This document shows, one piece after another, positions 15,439-24,064 of a DNA stretch of 35,101 nt. The DNA is from Acidimicrobiia bacterium. GTDB taxonomy: Bacteria > Actinomycetota > Acidimicrobiia > Spongiisociales > UBA5794. The DNA is taken from assembly GCA_024762335.1 (NCBI GenBank), contig JANTHO010000022.1, positions 1 to 35,101 of the forward strand. Direction: 5' to 3'. The notes beneath the pieces are model-generated. The model was not told the origin of the DNA. It ran no database searches and saw only the letters and a program-made list of their open reading frames with translations. A program made the position numbers and the translations under genes. Position 1 is the stretch's first letter. Every line of letters starts with the position of its first letter.

Positions 15439-16314
15439 TCAGAGCGTTGGGCGTCCCAAGCGGTCACGTTCCTCGTCCATGCGCGCCAGCTCCTCCTTGC
15501 CGGGGCTCACGATCTGCGGATCGGGTCGGAAGTCGAGATCCGAATCTCGGTCGGCATAGTCGACGGCGTTCAACATCACTTTCATCGCGTTCAGACGGGC
15601 CTTCGGCTTGTTGCTCGAACGGATGATCGTCCAGGGAGCCGCCTCGGTGGATGTCCGTTCGAGCATCCGGTGTTTCATCTCGGTGAAGTCGTTCCAATAC
15701 TCCTGGGCCTGCACGTCGATCTCGCTGAGCTTCCATTGGCGCAGTGGATCATGGGTGCGTCTGGCGAACCGGGTGGCCTGCGTCTCCTTGTCGACGCTGA
15801 AATAGAGCTTCACGAGCACGGTGCCCTGGCGAACGAGGTCCTTTTCGAACCCGACGACGCCCTTCATGAAGTCCCGGTACTCCCGCTTCGTGCAGAAACC
15901 GAACACAGGTTCGACGAGTGCCCGGTTGTACCAGGACCGGTCGAACAGCACGACTTCGCCGCCCGACGGGAAGTGTTCGACGTAGCGTTGGAAGTACCAC
16001 TGGGTCTTCTGCGTCTCGTTCGGTTTGCCGAGAGCGACGACCCGATAGCGTTTCTCGTTCATGTAACGGGTAATGCGCCGGATCGTGCCGCCCTTGCCGG
16101 ATGCATCCCGGCCTTCGAACAGCACGATCATGGGGATGTGTTGTGCTTCGAGATGCCGTTGGAGTTTGATCAGTTCGATCTGGAACGGCTTGAGCGTCTT
16201 ATCCTTGTTGAGGGAAGCCCGCAGTTGTTCGTTCTCGGTCGCGAGATCCTCCAGGCGTGCTCGCATCGCAGCCTCGTCGGGGGTCGACTCGTGTGTCGGC
16301 GTGGTGTCGGGCAC
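15439..16314 (-). CDS. ppk2: Polyphosphate kinase 2 family protein (PPK2)
   Basis: A 291-residue P-loop kinase that moves phosphate between polyphosphate and nucleotides. It has Walker A E-G-R-D-A-S-G-K-G-G, the Walker B region F-D-R-S-W-Y-N-R-A, and the lid module R-R-T-H-D-P-L-R-Q-W-K-L-S. A short N-terminal coiled-coil-like stretch (E-D-L-A-T-E-N-E-Q-L) precedes the kinase domain. It is a single-domain form of normal length; whether it prefers GDP, ADP or AMP is not clear from sequence. I chose the GTG at 16314 because GGAG lies 5 nt upstream and a TAGCAT -10 box sits just before. The frame is open to 16572, but the extra residues look non-coding and overlap the divergent gene. Confidence 0.9.
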   Translation of the reverse strand: MPDTTPTHESTPDEAAMRARLEDLATENEQLRASLNKDKTLKPFQIELIKLQRHLEAQHIPMIVLFEGRDASGKGGTIRRITRYMNEKRYRVVALGKPNETQKTQWYFQRYVEHFPSGGEVVLFDRSWYNRALVEPVFGFCTKREYRDFMKGVVGFEKDLVRQGTVLVKLYFSVDKETQATRFARRTHDPLRQWKLSEIDVQAQEYWNDFTEMKHRMLERTSTEAAPWTIIRSSNKPKARLNAMKVMLNAVDYADRDSDLDFRPDPQIVSPGKEELARMDEERDRLGRPTL

Positions 16315-16340
16315 GTGCACTCCGGCAGTAGCGTGCCTCG

Positions 16341-16346
16341 ATGCTA
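16341..16346 (-). promoter_or_regulatory. -10 hexamer of the PPK2 promoter
   Basis: On the minus strand this reads TAGCAT, 26 nt before the PPK2 GTG. That leaves room for a short leader with the GGAG ribosome site. The identical hexamer serves the divergent gene at 16487-16492. Confidence 0.5.
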
Positions 16347-16349
16347 CAC

Positions 16350-16393
16350 GGGCGCCCTGTGGCAGTGCGTGCGCAATACAGCCCAGGGCGCCC
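16350..16393. repeat. Paired GGGCGCCC palindromes in the divergent PPK2/DUF1697 region
   Basis: The self-complementary octamer GGGCGCCC occurs at 16350-16357 and 16386-16393. With flanking T and A, the two copies also form a perfect 9-bp inverted repeat over a 26-nt spacer. The first copy lies next to the PPK2 -10 box, where a bound protein would block RNA polymerase. It is a candidate operator or a cruciform-forming element. Confidence 0.5.
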
Positions 16394-16486
16394 ATAATCC
16401 ACGTTATGTCAAGTCCATGGTATTTGGCATTGAATCGGATCGTAGGACGCATCCCCCGCGCGTTCCCGCCGGGTGCAAGCGCGACG

Positions 16487-16492
16487 TAGCAT
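16487..16492 (+). promoter_or_regulatory. -10 hexamer of a leaderless promoter
   Basis: TAGCAT is followed by exactly 6 nt (GGGCCC) and the ATG at 16499. No ribosome site exists in between. Confidence 0.6.
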
Positions 16493-16498
16493 GGGCCC

Positions 16499-17020
16499 AT
16501 GAACCGATACGTCGCATTGCTTCGAGCGATCAACACCCCTCCGAGACACGTGAAGATGGACCGACTACGCACGATCGTCCGCGGCGCCGGGTTCGAAAAC
16601 GTGGCGACCTATATCGCTTCAGGCAACGTCATCTTCGATGCCGAGCCGTCTTCCGACCTCGCCCACAGGATGGAGGCGGCTCTCTCCGACGCGCTCGGTT
16701 TCGAGGTCCCGGTCTTTCTTCGCACGTCCCACGAGTTCGTCGAGATCGCCGACCGGGATCCGTTCAACGGTGCCCCTGGATCTCTCGAAGTCTCATTTCT
16801 CCCCGCGGTGCCCGACGCAATGGCTGCTCGGAGCCTCGTCGATACGGCAACCGCCACGGATCGTCTCGCCGTGATCGGGCGCGAGGTCTACTGGCTTCAC
16901 GACGGCCCACGGATCACGTCCGACCACAAGGAATCCACCGTTGTGCGCCTGCTCGGAATGCCGACGACACAGCGATCGTCAAACACCGTTCGGAAAATCG
17001 CCGACCGTTTTCTCCGCTGA
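16499..17020 (+). CDS. DUF1697 family protein
   Basis: A 173-residue protein of the widespread DUF1697 family. The family opening Y-V-A-L-L-R-A-I-N is clear, followed by the residues that pack the first helix and the Y-I-A-S-G-N-V-I-F strand. A second half has E-V-P-V-F-L-R-T and F-L-P-A-V-P-D. Near the end R-S-S-N-T-V-R-K matches the usual R-N-x-x-T-V-x-K-L motif. The biochemical role of the family is unknown. It starts with the ATG at 16499 directly behind a TAGCAT -10 box, divergent from ppk2 and sharing the palindrome pair with it. It converges with the PPOX gene 20 nt away. Confidence 0.88.
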   Translation: MNRYVALLRAINTPPRHVKMDRLRTIVRGAGFENVATYIASGNVIFDAEPSSDLAHRMEAALSDALGFEVPVFLRTSHEFVEIADRDPFNGAPGSLEVSFLPAVPDAMAARSLVDTATATDRLAVIGREVYWLHDGPRITSDHKESTVVRLLGMPTTQRSSNTVRKIADRFLR

Positions 17021-17040
17021 TTTCGGGCTACTGGCAGATA

Positions 17041-17475
17041 CTACCAGTGGCGGTATTTGGAGGGAACGATCCGCACCGGCACCGAGTAGCGTTCGGCGAA
17101 CCAGGCCGGGGTCCATCCGTACTCGTCCATGACCGGTTGGTACTTGACCAGATAGTCGGGATTGTCCGCTGCGGACGGAAGCCCCGGTTCCACGAGGGCC
17201 GTGCCCTCCACGATCACGATGTCGCCTCCCATCCCGTTTCCGTCGAGGTTCACGGATACTCTCGGCGACTCCGTCAGGTTCCGGATGCGTTTCGAATCGA
17301 GGCTGTAGACGAGGAACGTGTCTCCGTCCCAGAGGAACCAGACGGGCGAAGTCTGCGGCGTCCCGTCCGATGCGACGGTCGTGAGCCACCCGACCCGCTC
17401 CGTCTCCAATCGCTCCGCAGCGCGGGCACCAGCTTTGCTGTCCCGATCGATTTCGGCCTGCCCCGCCTGGCTCAT
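17041..17475 (-). CDS. PPOX-class probable F420-dependent oxidoreductase (Rv3369-like)
   Basis: A 144-residue split-barrel flavin/F420-binding protein resembling the TIGR03667/Rv3369 group. The strand G-W-L-T-T-V-A-S-D-G-T-P-Q-T-S-P-V-W-F is highly characteristic, followed by R-I-R-N-L-T-E-S-P-R-V-S-V-N-L-D and a G-D-I-V-I-V-E-G-T-A strand. Such proteins are often F420H2-dependent reductases, although heme or FMN binders share the fold; the substrate is unknown. I start at the ATG at 17475, which has GGAGGGA just before it. The frame is open to 17775, but the additional 100 residues overlap the next gene and look non-coding. Confidence 0.87.
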   Translation of the reverse strand: MSQAGQAEIDRDSKAGARAAERLETERVGWLTTVASDGTPQTSPVWFLWDGDTFLVYSLDSKRIRNLTESPRVSVNLDGNGMGGDIVIVEGTALVEPGLPSAADNPDYLVKYQPVMDEYGWTPAWFAERYSVPVRIVPSKYRHW

Positions 17476-17644
17476 GCGTCCCTCCGCTCCATTCGCTTGT
17501 GATTCATGGTACCCCGTGTGATTCTCAGCGGTTGGAGGACCCTTCTGAACCTTGCTCGGCTCACGTGAAGCAGAGGGACTAGGTTTGTGTCCCAGCGAAC
17601 CCGACCAGCGACCCTCCCCCGCTGCAGACCGAACGGAGTAACGG

Positions 17645-18601
17645 ATGCCAACCATGAAGGCCGTCACATTCACGAGAGGCGGGCCAGAAGATCTCTCGAT
17701 CACACAGGTCGACCGCCCCGAACCCGGCGCAGGCGAAGTCCTCGTACGGATAACGGCCGCTGGAGTGAACCCCATCGATTGGAAGACACGCGCAGGAGAC
17801 GGCGTCTACGACAACTTCGATCCGTCCTCCGCAATGATCCTCGGGTGGGACATTGCCGGCATCGTGGAGAGCACCGGACCCGGCGTGACCCGTTTCCGCG
17901 TCGGCGACCGCGTCTTCGGGATGCCTCGTTTCCCGCAGCCCGCGGGTGGCTATGCCGAGTTCGTCACGTCACCTGCACGGCAACTCGCGTTGATTCCGAA
18001 CGGGGTTTCCGACCTTGCTGCCGCTGCGACGCCGCTTTCGGGCCTCACCGCGTACCAGGCCGTCGTCGACACGCTCGATGTGCGGAGCGGCACGCGGATT
18101 CTCATTCATGGAGCCGGCGGTCACGTCGGACAGTTCGCCGTCCAGATAGCGAAGGCACGCCGGGCCGAGATCTGGGCCACCGAGGTGACCGAGCGTGTGT
18201 CGACCGTGCAGGCCTTCGGGATCGAGCATGTCATCGATGCAACCCGGGACGATTTCGCAGCCGAAGCGACGGATCTCGATGTTGTCCTCGACCTGGTCGG
18301 GGCAGATGACTCGCCGACCCGATCGCTCGGATGTCTCAAACGGGGAGGTCAGCTCCTCGTTCTGCCCTCCGCGGGGGCTCTGCCGTCCAGATCCGCCGCT
18401 GAAGATGCGGGTGTCGAGGCACGATGGATGCTCGTTGAACCGGACCATGCCGGGCTCGAGGCGCTTGCCGCCATGCTGGGGTTTGGTCTTCTCCGCGCTC
18501 CGATCGCTGCAACCAGGGATCTTGAAGATGTCGGTGAGCTCCACCAGATGGGGGAAGCCGGAGACACAGCCGGGCAGCTCGTCATCACCGTCTCGCTGTG
18601 A
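17645..18601 (+). CDS. MDR-family NADPH:quinone/zinc-less alcohol dehydrogenase-like oxidoreductase
   Basis: A 318-residue medium-chain dehydrogenase/reductase. The N-terminal GroES-like domain has M-K-A-V-T-F-T-R-G-G and the quinone-reductase motif A-A-G-V-N-P-I-D-W-K. The Rossmann domain begins with I-L-I-H-G-A-G-G-H-V-G-Q-F-A-V-Q-I-A-K. The structural-zinc Cys cluster is absent and the catalytic Cys position is Asn-Pro, so this is the zinc-independent quinone oxidoreductase branch. It probably uses NADPH. The ATG at 17645 is preceded by GGAG at 6-nt spacing. It is a single gene with divergent and convergent neighbours, so the context gives no substrate. Confidence 0.88.
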   Translation: MPTMKAVTFTRGGPEDLSITQVDRPEPGAGEVLVRITAAGVNPIDWKTRAGDGVYDNFDPSSAMILGWDIAGIVESTGPGVTRFRVGDRVFGMPRFPQPAGGYAEFVTSPARQLALIPNGVSDLAAAATPLSGLTAYQAVVDTLDVRSGTRILIHGAGGHVGQFAVQIAKARRAEIWATEVTERVSTVQAFGIEHVIDATRDDFAAEATDLDVVLDLVGADDSPTRSLGCLKRGGQLLVLPSAGALPSRSAAEDAGVEARWMLVEPDHAGLEALAAMLGFGLLRAPIAATRDLEDVGELHQMGEAGDTAGQLVITVSL

Positions 18602-18629
18602 CGGCTCCTGTTTCCTACTGAATCCGTCT

Positions 18630-20957
18630 CTATTCCGGACGGAGTTCGAGGAACCGGGTGACGGTTCCTGCGCGGCGCTCTGCCGACCACGCGATCGAGA
18701 TCGCGCCTCCGTCGCGGTAGCGGTCGAGCTGATCGGCGTAGTGCGGGGACATTGGATTGCCGGATTGGCCTCCCGGGAGGATGAACCGATTCTCGTCCCA
18801 CTCCCCTACCTCGACCGCCATCCGCATGGACGCGATGAATGGGGAGTTCGCCATCGGATCGAGGAACGACACGGCCGCCTGGCTGATCGTGTTCGCATCG
18901 CCGCCCCAGGGGAACGGCCCGAGGTTGAAGACCTTGTTCATCGGCTTTCGTTCCCCAACCGGATGGAGCAGCGTCAGGGGCCGAACACTCCCCCACTCCC
19001 ACGCATCCACGTCAGGTCCGAAGGAGTCGGTGAGCGTAGCGATTGCGATCGCAAGCGCATCTGAAATCTCGGTATCCCATCCCCGCTCGAACCATCCGCC
19101 GGGACGATCGTTGAGCAGACGCACGAGATGTCCGGTTCGGCGCGTGAAGATACCGTTCTCGGGAGTCAAGGCGCTGAGCCCCTTTCCGAGGGCCCATGAC
19201 GCCGTGTTCGGTGCCTTCGCGGACACGACCCGTCGTGCCAATTCGACGATGAACAACTCATAGACGCTCGCGCCGGCGGAATCTGGTTCGACTACGCCGT
19301 CCCACCCTTCGAGCATCGCGATCGCCTGCAGCGCGTCCCCATCCTTGGTCGGTATCCCGAGCACCGACTCGCGGATCTCCCTCCACGGGATCGGCGTCCG
19401 ATCCATCTGCAGTTCACCGACCGCTTCGAGTGTCCAGTCGTCTCTGGCCGCGAGCCGTTCCGTGATGCGCGCCGCCCGGTATCCGTCGATGAAGTCGAAC
19501 CCGATGAACGGCCCGTCATCGTCCACGACGGGTTTGTTGTTCGCTGTCGCGAGGAACCCTGCGTCGGGATCGACGCTGCTCGGCAGATCATCGATGCTCA
19601 ACGTACTCCCGATCCATCCACTGTCGGGATCCCACCCTGCCGAAGGCAAAGTTCCCCATCCCGTGCGGCGAACCGGGGCCTCTCCTGTGAGTTGCCATGA
19701 AATCGCTCCAGAATCGTCGGCGGACACGACGTTCAACGGAAGACCAGGCCAGTAGCGGTACGCTTCTCGAACACCCTCGACCGACGTCGCGCTGTGCACG
19801 ACCATCGTCCCCCTGGCCGGCAACGGATCGAGCCACACAGCCCGAAGGGCGATCGCTGCATCGGCGTCGCTCAAGGCGGGTCCGATGACCGGCCCATGGG
19901 GCGTCTCCAGCACTTCCTCAACGACGGATTCGCCGTCCTTGACCTCGATGACCTCCCGGTGGACGAGACATGGCACGAGCCGATCGCCGATCCGGACGCT
20001 CCTTCCGTCTTCCCCCATCTCCTCGAGGAACAGATCCGTGTTGTCGACGAGGCCGGCCGTGACACCCCACGCGGCCTTGCCGTTGAAGCCGACCGGGAAC
20101 CCCGGTGCACCGAGCAGCGTTGCGCCGGCCGCTTCCCATTCCGGCGTCGAAACCCGCGCCAGATACCAGTGAGACGGGTGCGTGGGGGCAAGATGCGGAT
20201 CGTTTGCAACGATCGGGTTGCCCGAAGTCGTACGGCCTCCGGAAATAGCCCAATTGTTCGACCCTCCGCCTAGACCGACGGTTGATCGGAAACGCTCCAG
20301 GTCATCCGAAAGCCGGTCGATCGCAGGCCCGGCGACGGCGCCCGGTGGAATGGTCACAGGAAGCCACTCGGGGTACGTTGGATCCAGGGCGGCCATCGCT
20401 TCGGGGCCGTCTTCCGTCAAGATCTTGTATCGGATGAGTTCAGAATCCCAGTTCGATGCGAGAAGGAAAGCCATCACCTTCATCAAGCCGAGCACATCCG
20501 ACGGCTCGTACGGTGTCGGCTCAGCCTTCAAGAGCGTGAACTCATGGGCCGGCTTGGACGACCCCACTGTGGCCCCCTGGTAGGCACCTGCGGCGTACGC
20601 CTCGATCATTTCCAAGATATCTGCATCGAGCTCGTCGAGTTGAGTCAGCGCAGACCGGCGGAAGCCGATACGGCGGGACAGGCGATCGACCGGTAGGGCG
20701 CTCTCTCCGACGAGAGCCGCAAGTGTGCCGCGTACGACCCTGAGCAGACTCTCCATCTGGAACGCCCGGTCCTGCCCGTGAACGAATCCGAGACCAAACC
20801 AGGCATCAGCGTCGCCGCCGGCTTCGATGTAGGCCACTCCGTGATCGTCACGTCCGATGACGACCTTGGCGTCGAACCCCGGGATCTCCAAAAGGCCTTT
20901 GGTGATCGGGAGCCGCTTCCCCATTACCGTCCGCATCAGACCTCGTACGGTGTTCAT
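18630..20957 (-). CDS. Penicillin acylase (penicillin amidase) family Ntn-hydrolase
   Basis: A 775-residue protein of the S45 family, which is made as one chain and cuts itself to expose an N-terminal Ser. The predicted cut lies in G-L-G-G-G-S-N-N-W-A-I-S-G, with Ser233 as nucleophile. N-D-P-H-L follows, and the alpha-chain part has V-H-G-Q-D-R-A-F-Q-M-E. A-T-A-N-N-K-P near the middle of the beta chain supplies the usual oxyanion Asn. Substrates in the family are beta-lactams, acyl-homoserine lactones, cyclic lipopeptides and other amides; none can be chosen here. I see no signal peptide at the ATG at 20957 (good GGGGAG upstream) or in longer frames, although most members are exported. Confidence 0.9.
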   Translation of the reverse strand: MNTVRGLMRTVMGKRLPITKGLLEIPGFDAKVVIGRDDHGVAYIEAGGDADAWFGLGFVHGQDRAFQMESLLRVVRGTLAALVGESALPVDRLSRRIGFRRSALTQLDELDADILEMIEAYAAGAYQGATVGSSKPAHEFTLLKAEPTPYEPSDVLGLMKVMAFLLASNWDSELIRYKILTEDGPEAMAALDPTYPEWLPVTIPPGAVAGPAIDRLSDDLERFRSTVGLGGGSNNWAISGGRTTSGNPIVANDPHLAPTHPSHWYLARVSTPEWEAAGATLLGAPGFPVGFNGKAAWGVTAGLVDNTDLFLEEMGEDGRSVRIGDRLVPCLVHREVIEVKDGESVVEEVLETPHGPVIGPALSDADAAIALRAVWLDPLPARGTMVVHSATSVEGVREAYRYWPGLPLNVVSADDSGAISWQLTGEAPVRRTGWGTLPSAGWDPDSGWIGSTLSIDDLPSSVDPDAGFLATANNKPVVDDDGPFIGFDFIDGYRAARITERLAARDDWTLEAVGELQMDRTPIPWREIRESVLGIPTKDGDALQAIAMLEGWDGVVEPDSAGASVYELFIVELARRVVSAKAPNTASWALGKGLSALTPENGIFTRRTGHLVRLLNDRPGGWFERGWDTEISDALAIAIATLTDSFGPDVDAWEWGSVRPLTLLHPVGERKPMNKVFNLGPFPWGGDANTISQAAVSFLDPMANSPFIASMRMAVEVGEWDENRFILPGGQSGNPMSPHYADQLDRYRDGGAISIAWSAERRAGTVTRFLELRPE

Positions 20958-21202
20958 GGGCGCTCCCCTCGCTCGCGATTGGTCCATCATGCCACATGCG
21001 TCCACGCTCGATGACCGATCGGCCACCGACTCGGTAGACCGTCGACGGGTTCGCCGTCCCCCCACCCCCGAACTCGAATGTGTCCGTGGCTTGTGAAGAT
21101 CGCGTCTCCGACGGACCACGTGCCGATTCGTGATCGTCCGATGCCGTCGCTGCCGTGCCAGGGGACGTAAAGGTGAGGAGCGGATGGGCCGATATTCGCC
21201 AC

Positions 21203-22798
21203 ATGGACCGGCCTTCCCCTCGTGTGCCCCACGTCTCCGGCGTCGCGTGGATCATCGCCGCGCTGCTCGTGCTCGTCGCAGCAGTCGCGGGCGGCTATCT
21301 CCTCGACCGCACGAACCGCCAAGCCGATGAGGAACGCCTCGTACGTGGTTCCGAAGCGGTCGAACTCAACATCGAAACGGAGATCAGGACGCTCGAGATG
21401 GTCGTCGGTGGTATCGATGCACTCGCCACAGAGTCGTTTGATCCCCATGACCTCACCAAACTCGCCGTTGACGTGGATGCCAATCTGCTCGCGTCGCTGG
21501 TTGCCGTCGTCACGTATCCGATCACGGACGATGGCATCGGAAACGGCGAGTCACTTATTCCCATCCGACCGAGCGAGGACGTCACCGTCCCTGCTCTGCA
21601 TCTGAGCCCGGATGAGGGCAGCGCCCTGGTAGCGCAGGACAGGCCGTTCCTCAGTGCTGCATACCAGGAGGAGGGCAAACCCGGGGTCCGCATGATCGCT
21701 GTCGTGCCGGCTCTCATCGACAACCGAGACGTTCTCCTGGGAGCAATCTTCCTGGTGGATCACATGGTCGAGCAGGCGCTCGTCTCTGCCGGTGAGAACC
21801 AGTACGCCGCTTCCGTGATCGACACTCGGTTCAACGATCAGGTCATCGTCACCGTCGGCACACCATCGAGATCTTCGACCGTCCGCATCGCTCCCCTCGG
21901 ACTCGCTGGACTTGTCGATATCGTTGTGATGCCCGGTCGCGAATTCCCCTTCTCTTCATCCAACTGGACACGATTCCTTTCTCTCGCCGTCGGCCTCACG
22001 ATCGGTTCGCTGATCCTCGCGCTCGGCAGGATGGCTCGGGCGCGAGCGAAGGAGATGGAGCAGAAGCTGATCCTCGCCGAGGAGCATGATCGGAGCAAAG
22101 ATCGCTTCGTGGCCACAGTCAGCCATGAGCTCCGTACTCCTCTCTCGGTCGTACTCGGCGCGGCCAGCGAGCTGAGCCAGAGAAGGGGCTTCCTCGAACC
22201 CGAAGAGGAGACGGACCTGCTCGCCATGGTGAGCGAGCAGGCGCAGGAGGCGGCGACCATGGTCGAAGACCTGCTGGTGGCCGCTCGATCTGAGTATCAA
22301 CACGTCAGGGTCGTCCCCGTCCTCACCAACCTGCACGAGCACTTGGAGTACGCAACCGAGTGGATCCCCCCCGATCGTGAGGAAGGGCTCGTGATGACCG
22401 CGGACGATCCACAGATCTATGCCGACGTCACGCGTCTGAGGCAGATCATACGGAACCTGTTACAGAACGCCGTCCGCCACGGGGGCCCAAACATCAGGGT
22501 CGATACCATGGTCGAGGGCAGCACCGTACACCTCACTGTCCGAGATGACGGCCCGCCCATTTCCCCGGCCGACTGCGAACGCATCTTCGAGCCCTATACA
22601 CGAGTTTCCCGCCCCGGGTCGACTTCTCCCCTGGGTGTCGGTATCGGACTCTACGTCAGCCGCCTGCTCGCTCGACTCATGGGCGGGGACCTCGTTTGCA
22701 CGAGAGACGAGGGTCTGACAGAGTTCCGACTCACACTTCCGAGCCACGCACCCGGCGATACAAATGCCGATGCAGCGACGGCCGTCGCTGTCGTCTGA
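21203..22798 (+). CDS. Sensor histidine kinase with extracytoplasmic CHASE-like domain
   Basis: A 531-residue membrane kinase. A first membrane helix (about residues 13-34) is followed by about 220 extracytoplasmic residues resembling a CHASE-type sensor, then a second helix (about 256-275). The H-box V-S-H-E-L-R-T-P has phospho-acceptor His308. The ATPase domain has the N-box L-R-Q-I-I-R-N-L-L-Q-N-A-V-R-H, V-R-D-D-G, I-F-E-P-Y and G-V-G-I-G-L-Y-V. No response regulator is encoded next to it, so it is an orphan. The signal is unknown. I chose the ATG at 21203, where GATATT lies 6 nt upstream; a GTG at 21155 in frame would add 16 residues. It diverges from the acylase gene. Confidence 0.9.
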   Translation: MDRPSPRVPHVSGVAWIIAALLVLVAAVAGGYLLDRTNRQADEERLVRGSEAVELNIETEIRTLEMVVGGIDALATESFDPHDLTKLAVDVDANLLASLVAVVTYPITDDGIGNGESLIPIRPSEDVTVPALHLSPDEGSALVAQDRPFLSAAYQEEGKPGVRMIAVVPALIDNRDVLLGAIFLVDHMVEQALVSAGENQYAASVIDTRFNDQVIVTVGTPSRSSTVRIAPLGLAGLVDIVVMPGREFPFSSSNWTRFLSLAVGLTIGSLILALGRMARARAKEMEQKLILAEEHDRSKDRFVATVSHELRTPLSVVLGAASELSQRRGFLEPEEETDLLAMVSEQAQEAATMVEDLLVAARSEYQHVRVVPVLTNLHEHLEYATEWIPPDREEGLVMTADDPQIYADVTRLRQIIRNLLQNAVRHGGPNIRVDTMVEGSTVHLTVRDDGPPISPADCERIFEPYTRVSRPGSTSPLGVGIGLYVSRLLARLMGGDLVCTRDEGLTEFRLTLPSHAPGDTNADAATAVAVV

Positions 22799-22810
22799 GG
22801 GATCAAGGCC

Positions 22811-23932
22811 TCAAGCAGTTCGCGGATCCGTCGGCGGCAGGTGCTCTCTCCCCTCCTGGACGCCGATCACCATTCCACCCGATACGGCGAGACCGGTCGC
22901 AGCCACGACCCCGAGTCCGACGAGGTTGCCGAGGTCGACGAACGCTCCACCGAGGACCGGCCCAATCGATCGTCCGATCGCCATCAGTCCCTGCGCATCG
23001 CCCGCTCGTTCACTTGGCGACAATGAACGGTCCGAGAGCATCTGCAGAACACCCGGAATGGCAAGCCAGAACGCGAAACCCCACCAGGCCATGCCGATGA
23101 AGAACAGCACAGGTGGCCCGAGCACGGTCATGAGAGCACCGGGAGCAGTTAGCAGGATCGCCCACCCCGGGTACCGGTGTCGGGACGATAGACGTGCGCC
23201 GAGAAGACCCCCTGCAGCCTGGAGGCTGTAGCCGGTAGACGCCGCCATTCCGGTCAGCCCGTGGACATCTCTGGCGACCAGCGCCTCGTTGATGAAGAGA
23301 GCCGACCCAAAGAGCGTGGTGGTCGCCAGAGCGAACAGCAGAATGCGATTCGACCGCGATCGGCTGACGAGACCTCGTGCCCTTCGCTCCCCGGTCACTT
23401 TCGCGGTCAGCAACAATGCGGGCACGGTGACGCCGGCCAGGATCAGATACACAGCCCGATCTCCCGATCCGGCTGCGAGAGCGAGCATCGGTGCGCCGAG
23501 GAGGGCCGTCACCGGCCCGGTCGACGCTACGGCGGCCATGCTCTTGCGCTCTTGCATTGCGCTCGTCCATGCGAGCCATGTCATCGCTCCGGCGGCGAAC
23601 CCTGCTGCCAGTCGGATTGCAACGAGCACCGCGTACACGTTCGGAACCGCGCTGAGGACATTCAGAGCGAGCAGGATGCCGGCCGAGATCCGCAGGAGAC
23701 GCCCATCCGGCTTGAGCAGTCTGGGTAGGAGGAAATTCGCGATGGCAAACGCGCCGACCTGGGCGACGGAGACCGCGCCGACTGCGCCTTCGGACACCCC
23801 GTACCGTTCGGCGATCGGTGTGATGAGAAACGGGGTCGCGGCATACATGAGCGCCACTGCCGCCGTGGCTCCGATGAGCGCTGCCGGGGCATGACGCCCT
23901 GCGCCGTATGCGATACGCGTTGGGCCCTGCAC
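22811..23932 (-). CDS. MFS transporter
   Basis: A membrane protein of about 373 residues with 11-12 hydrophobic helices. The pattern Y-A-A-T-P-F-L-I-T-P-I-A-E-R-Y-G-V-S-E-G-A-V-G, followed by A-I-R-L-A-A-G-F-A-A-G-A-M-T-W-L-A-W and a late G-R-S-I-G-P-V-L-G-G, is typical of drug- or sugar-efflux MFS proteins. The substrate is unknown. The start is uncertain: the frame is open to 24295, but homology begins near a GTG at 23932, and another GTG about 30 nt further upstream has GGGAGAGG before it. It converges on the sensor kinase gene with 12 nt between stops. Confidence 0.8.
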   Translation of the reverse strand: MQGPTRIAYGAGRHAPAALIGATAAVALMYAATPFLITPIAERYGVSEGAVGAVSVAQVGAFAIANFLLPRLLKPDGRLLRISAGILLALNVLSAVPNVYAVLVAIRLAAGFAAGAMTWLAWTSAMQERKSMAAVASTGPVTALLGAPMLALAAGSGDRAVYLILAGVTVPALLLTAKVTGERRARGLVSRSRSNRILLFALATTTLFGSALFINEALVARDVHGLTGMAASTGYSLQAAGGLLGARLSSRHRYPGWAILLTAPGALMTVLGPPVLFFIGMAWWGFAFWLAIPGVLQMLSDRSLSPSERAGDAQGLMAIGRSIGPVLGGAFVDLGNLVGLGVVAATGLAVSGGMVIGVQEGREHLPPTDPRTA

Positions 23933-24064
23933 GTTCCGAGTCTGGCAGGAAAGGCAAGCCACGGCGATGACCTCTCCCGCGGCCGATACGATGGTGGCAG
24001 CCAGGACTGGGAGGACTCGCGAAGTGATTGCAACCACCGCAGCCGCACCGAGAGCGGGGCAGCG

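Noticed and set aside
17030-17048. ACTGG/CCAGT inverted pair between the convergent DUF1697 and PPOX genes
   Set aside because: The stem is only 5 bp over a 9-nt loop and lies partly in the PPOX end; it is too weak to call a terminator.
15352-17502. Forward open frame of about 716 codons
   Set aside because: It lies antisense to PPK2 and runs through the DUF1697 and PPOX genes. Its composition is that of a shadow frame in GC-rich DNA, with no family motifs.
20987-21190. Minus-strand frame rich in Trp/Gly/His between the acylase and kinase genes
   Set aside because: The peptide has a somewhat protein-like look but matches no family I recognise. It continues antisense into the kinase gene and lacks a start with a ribosome site.
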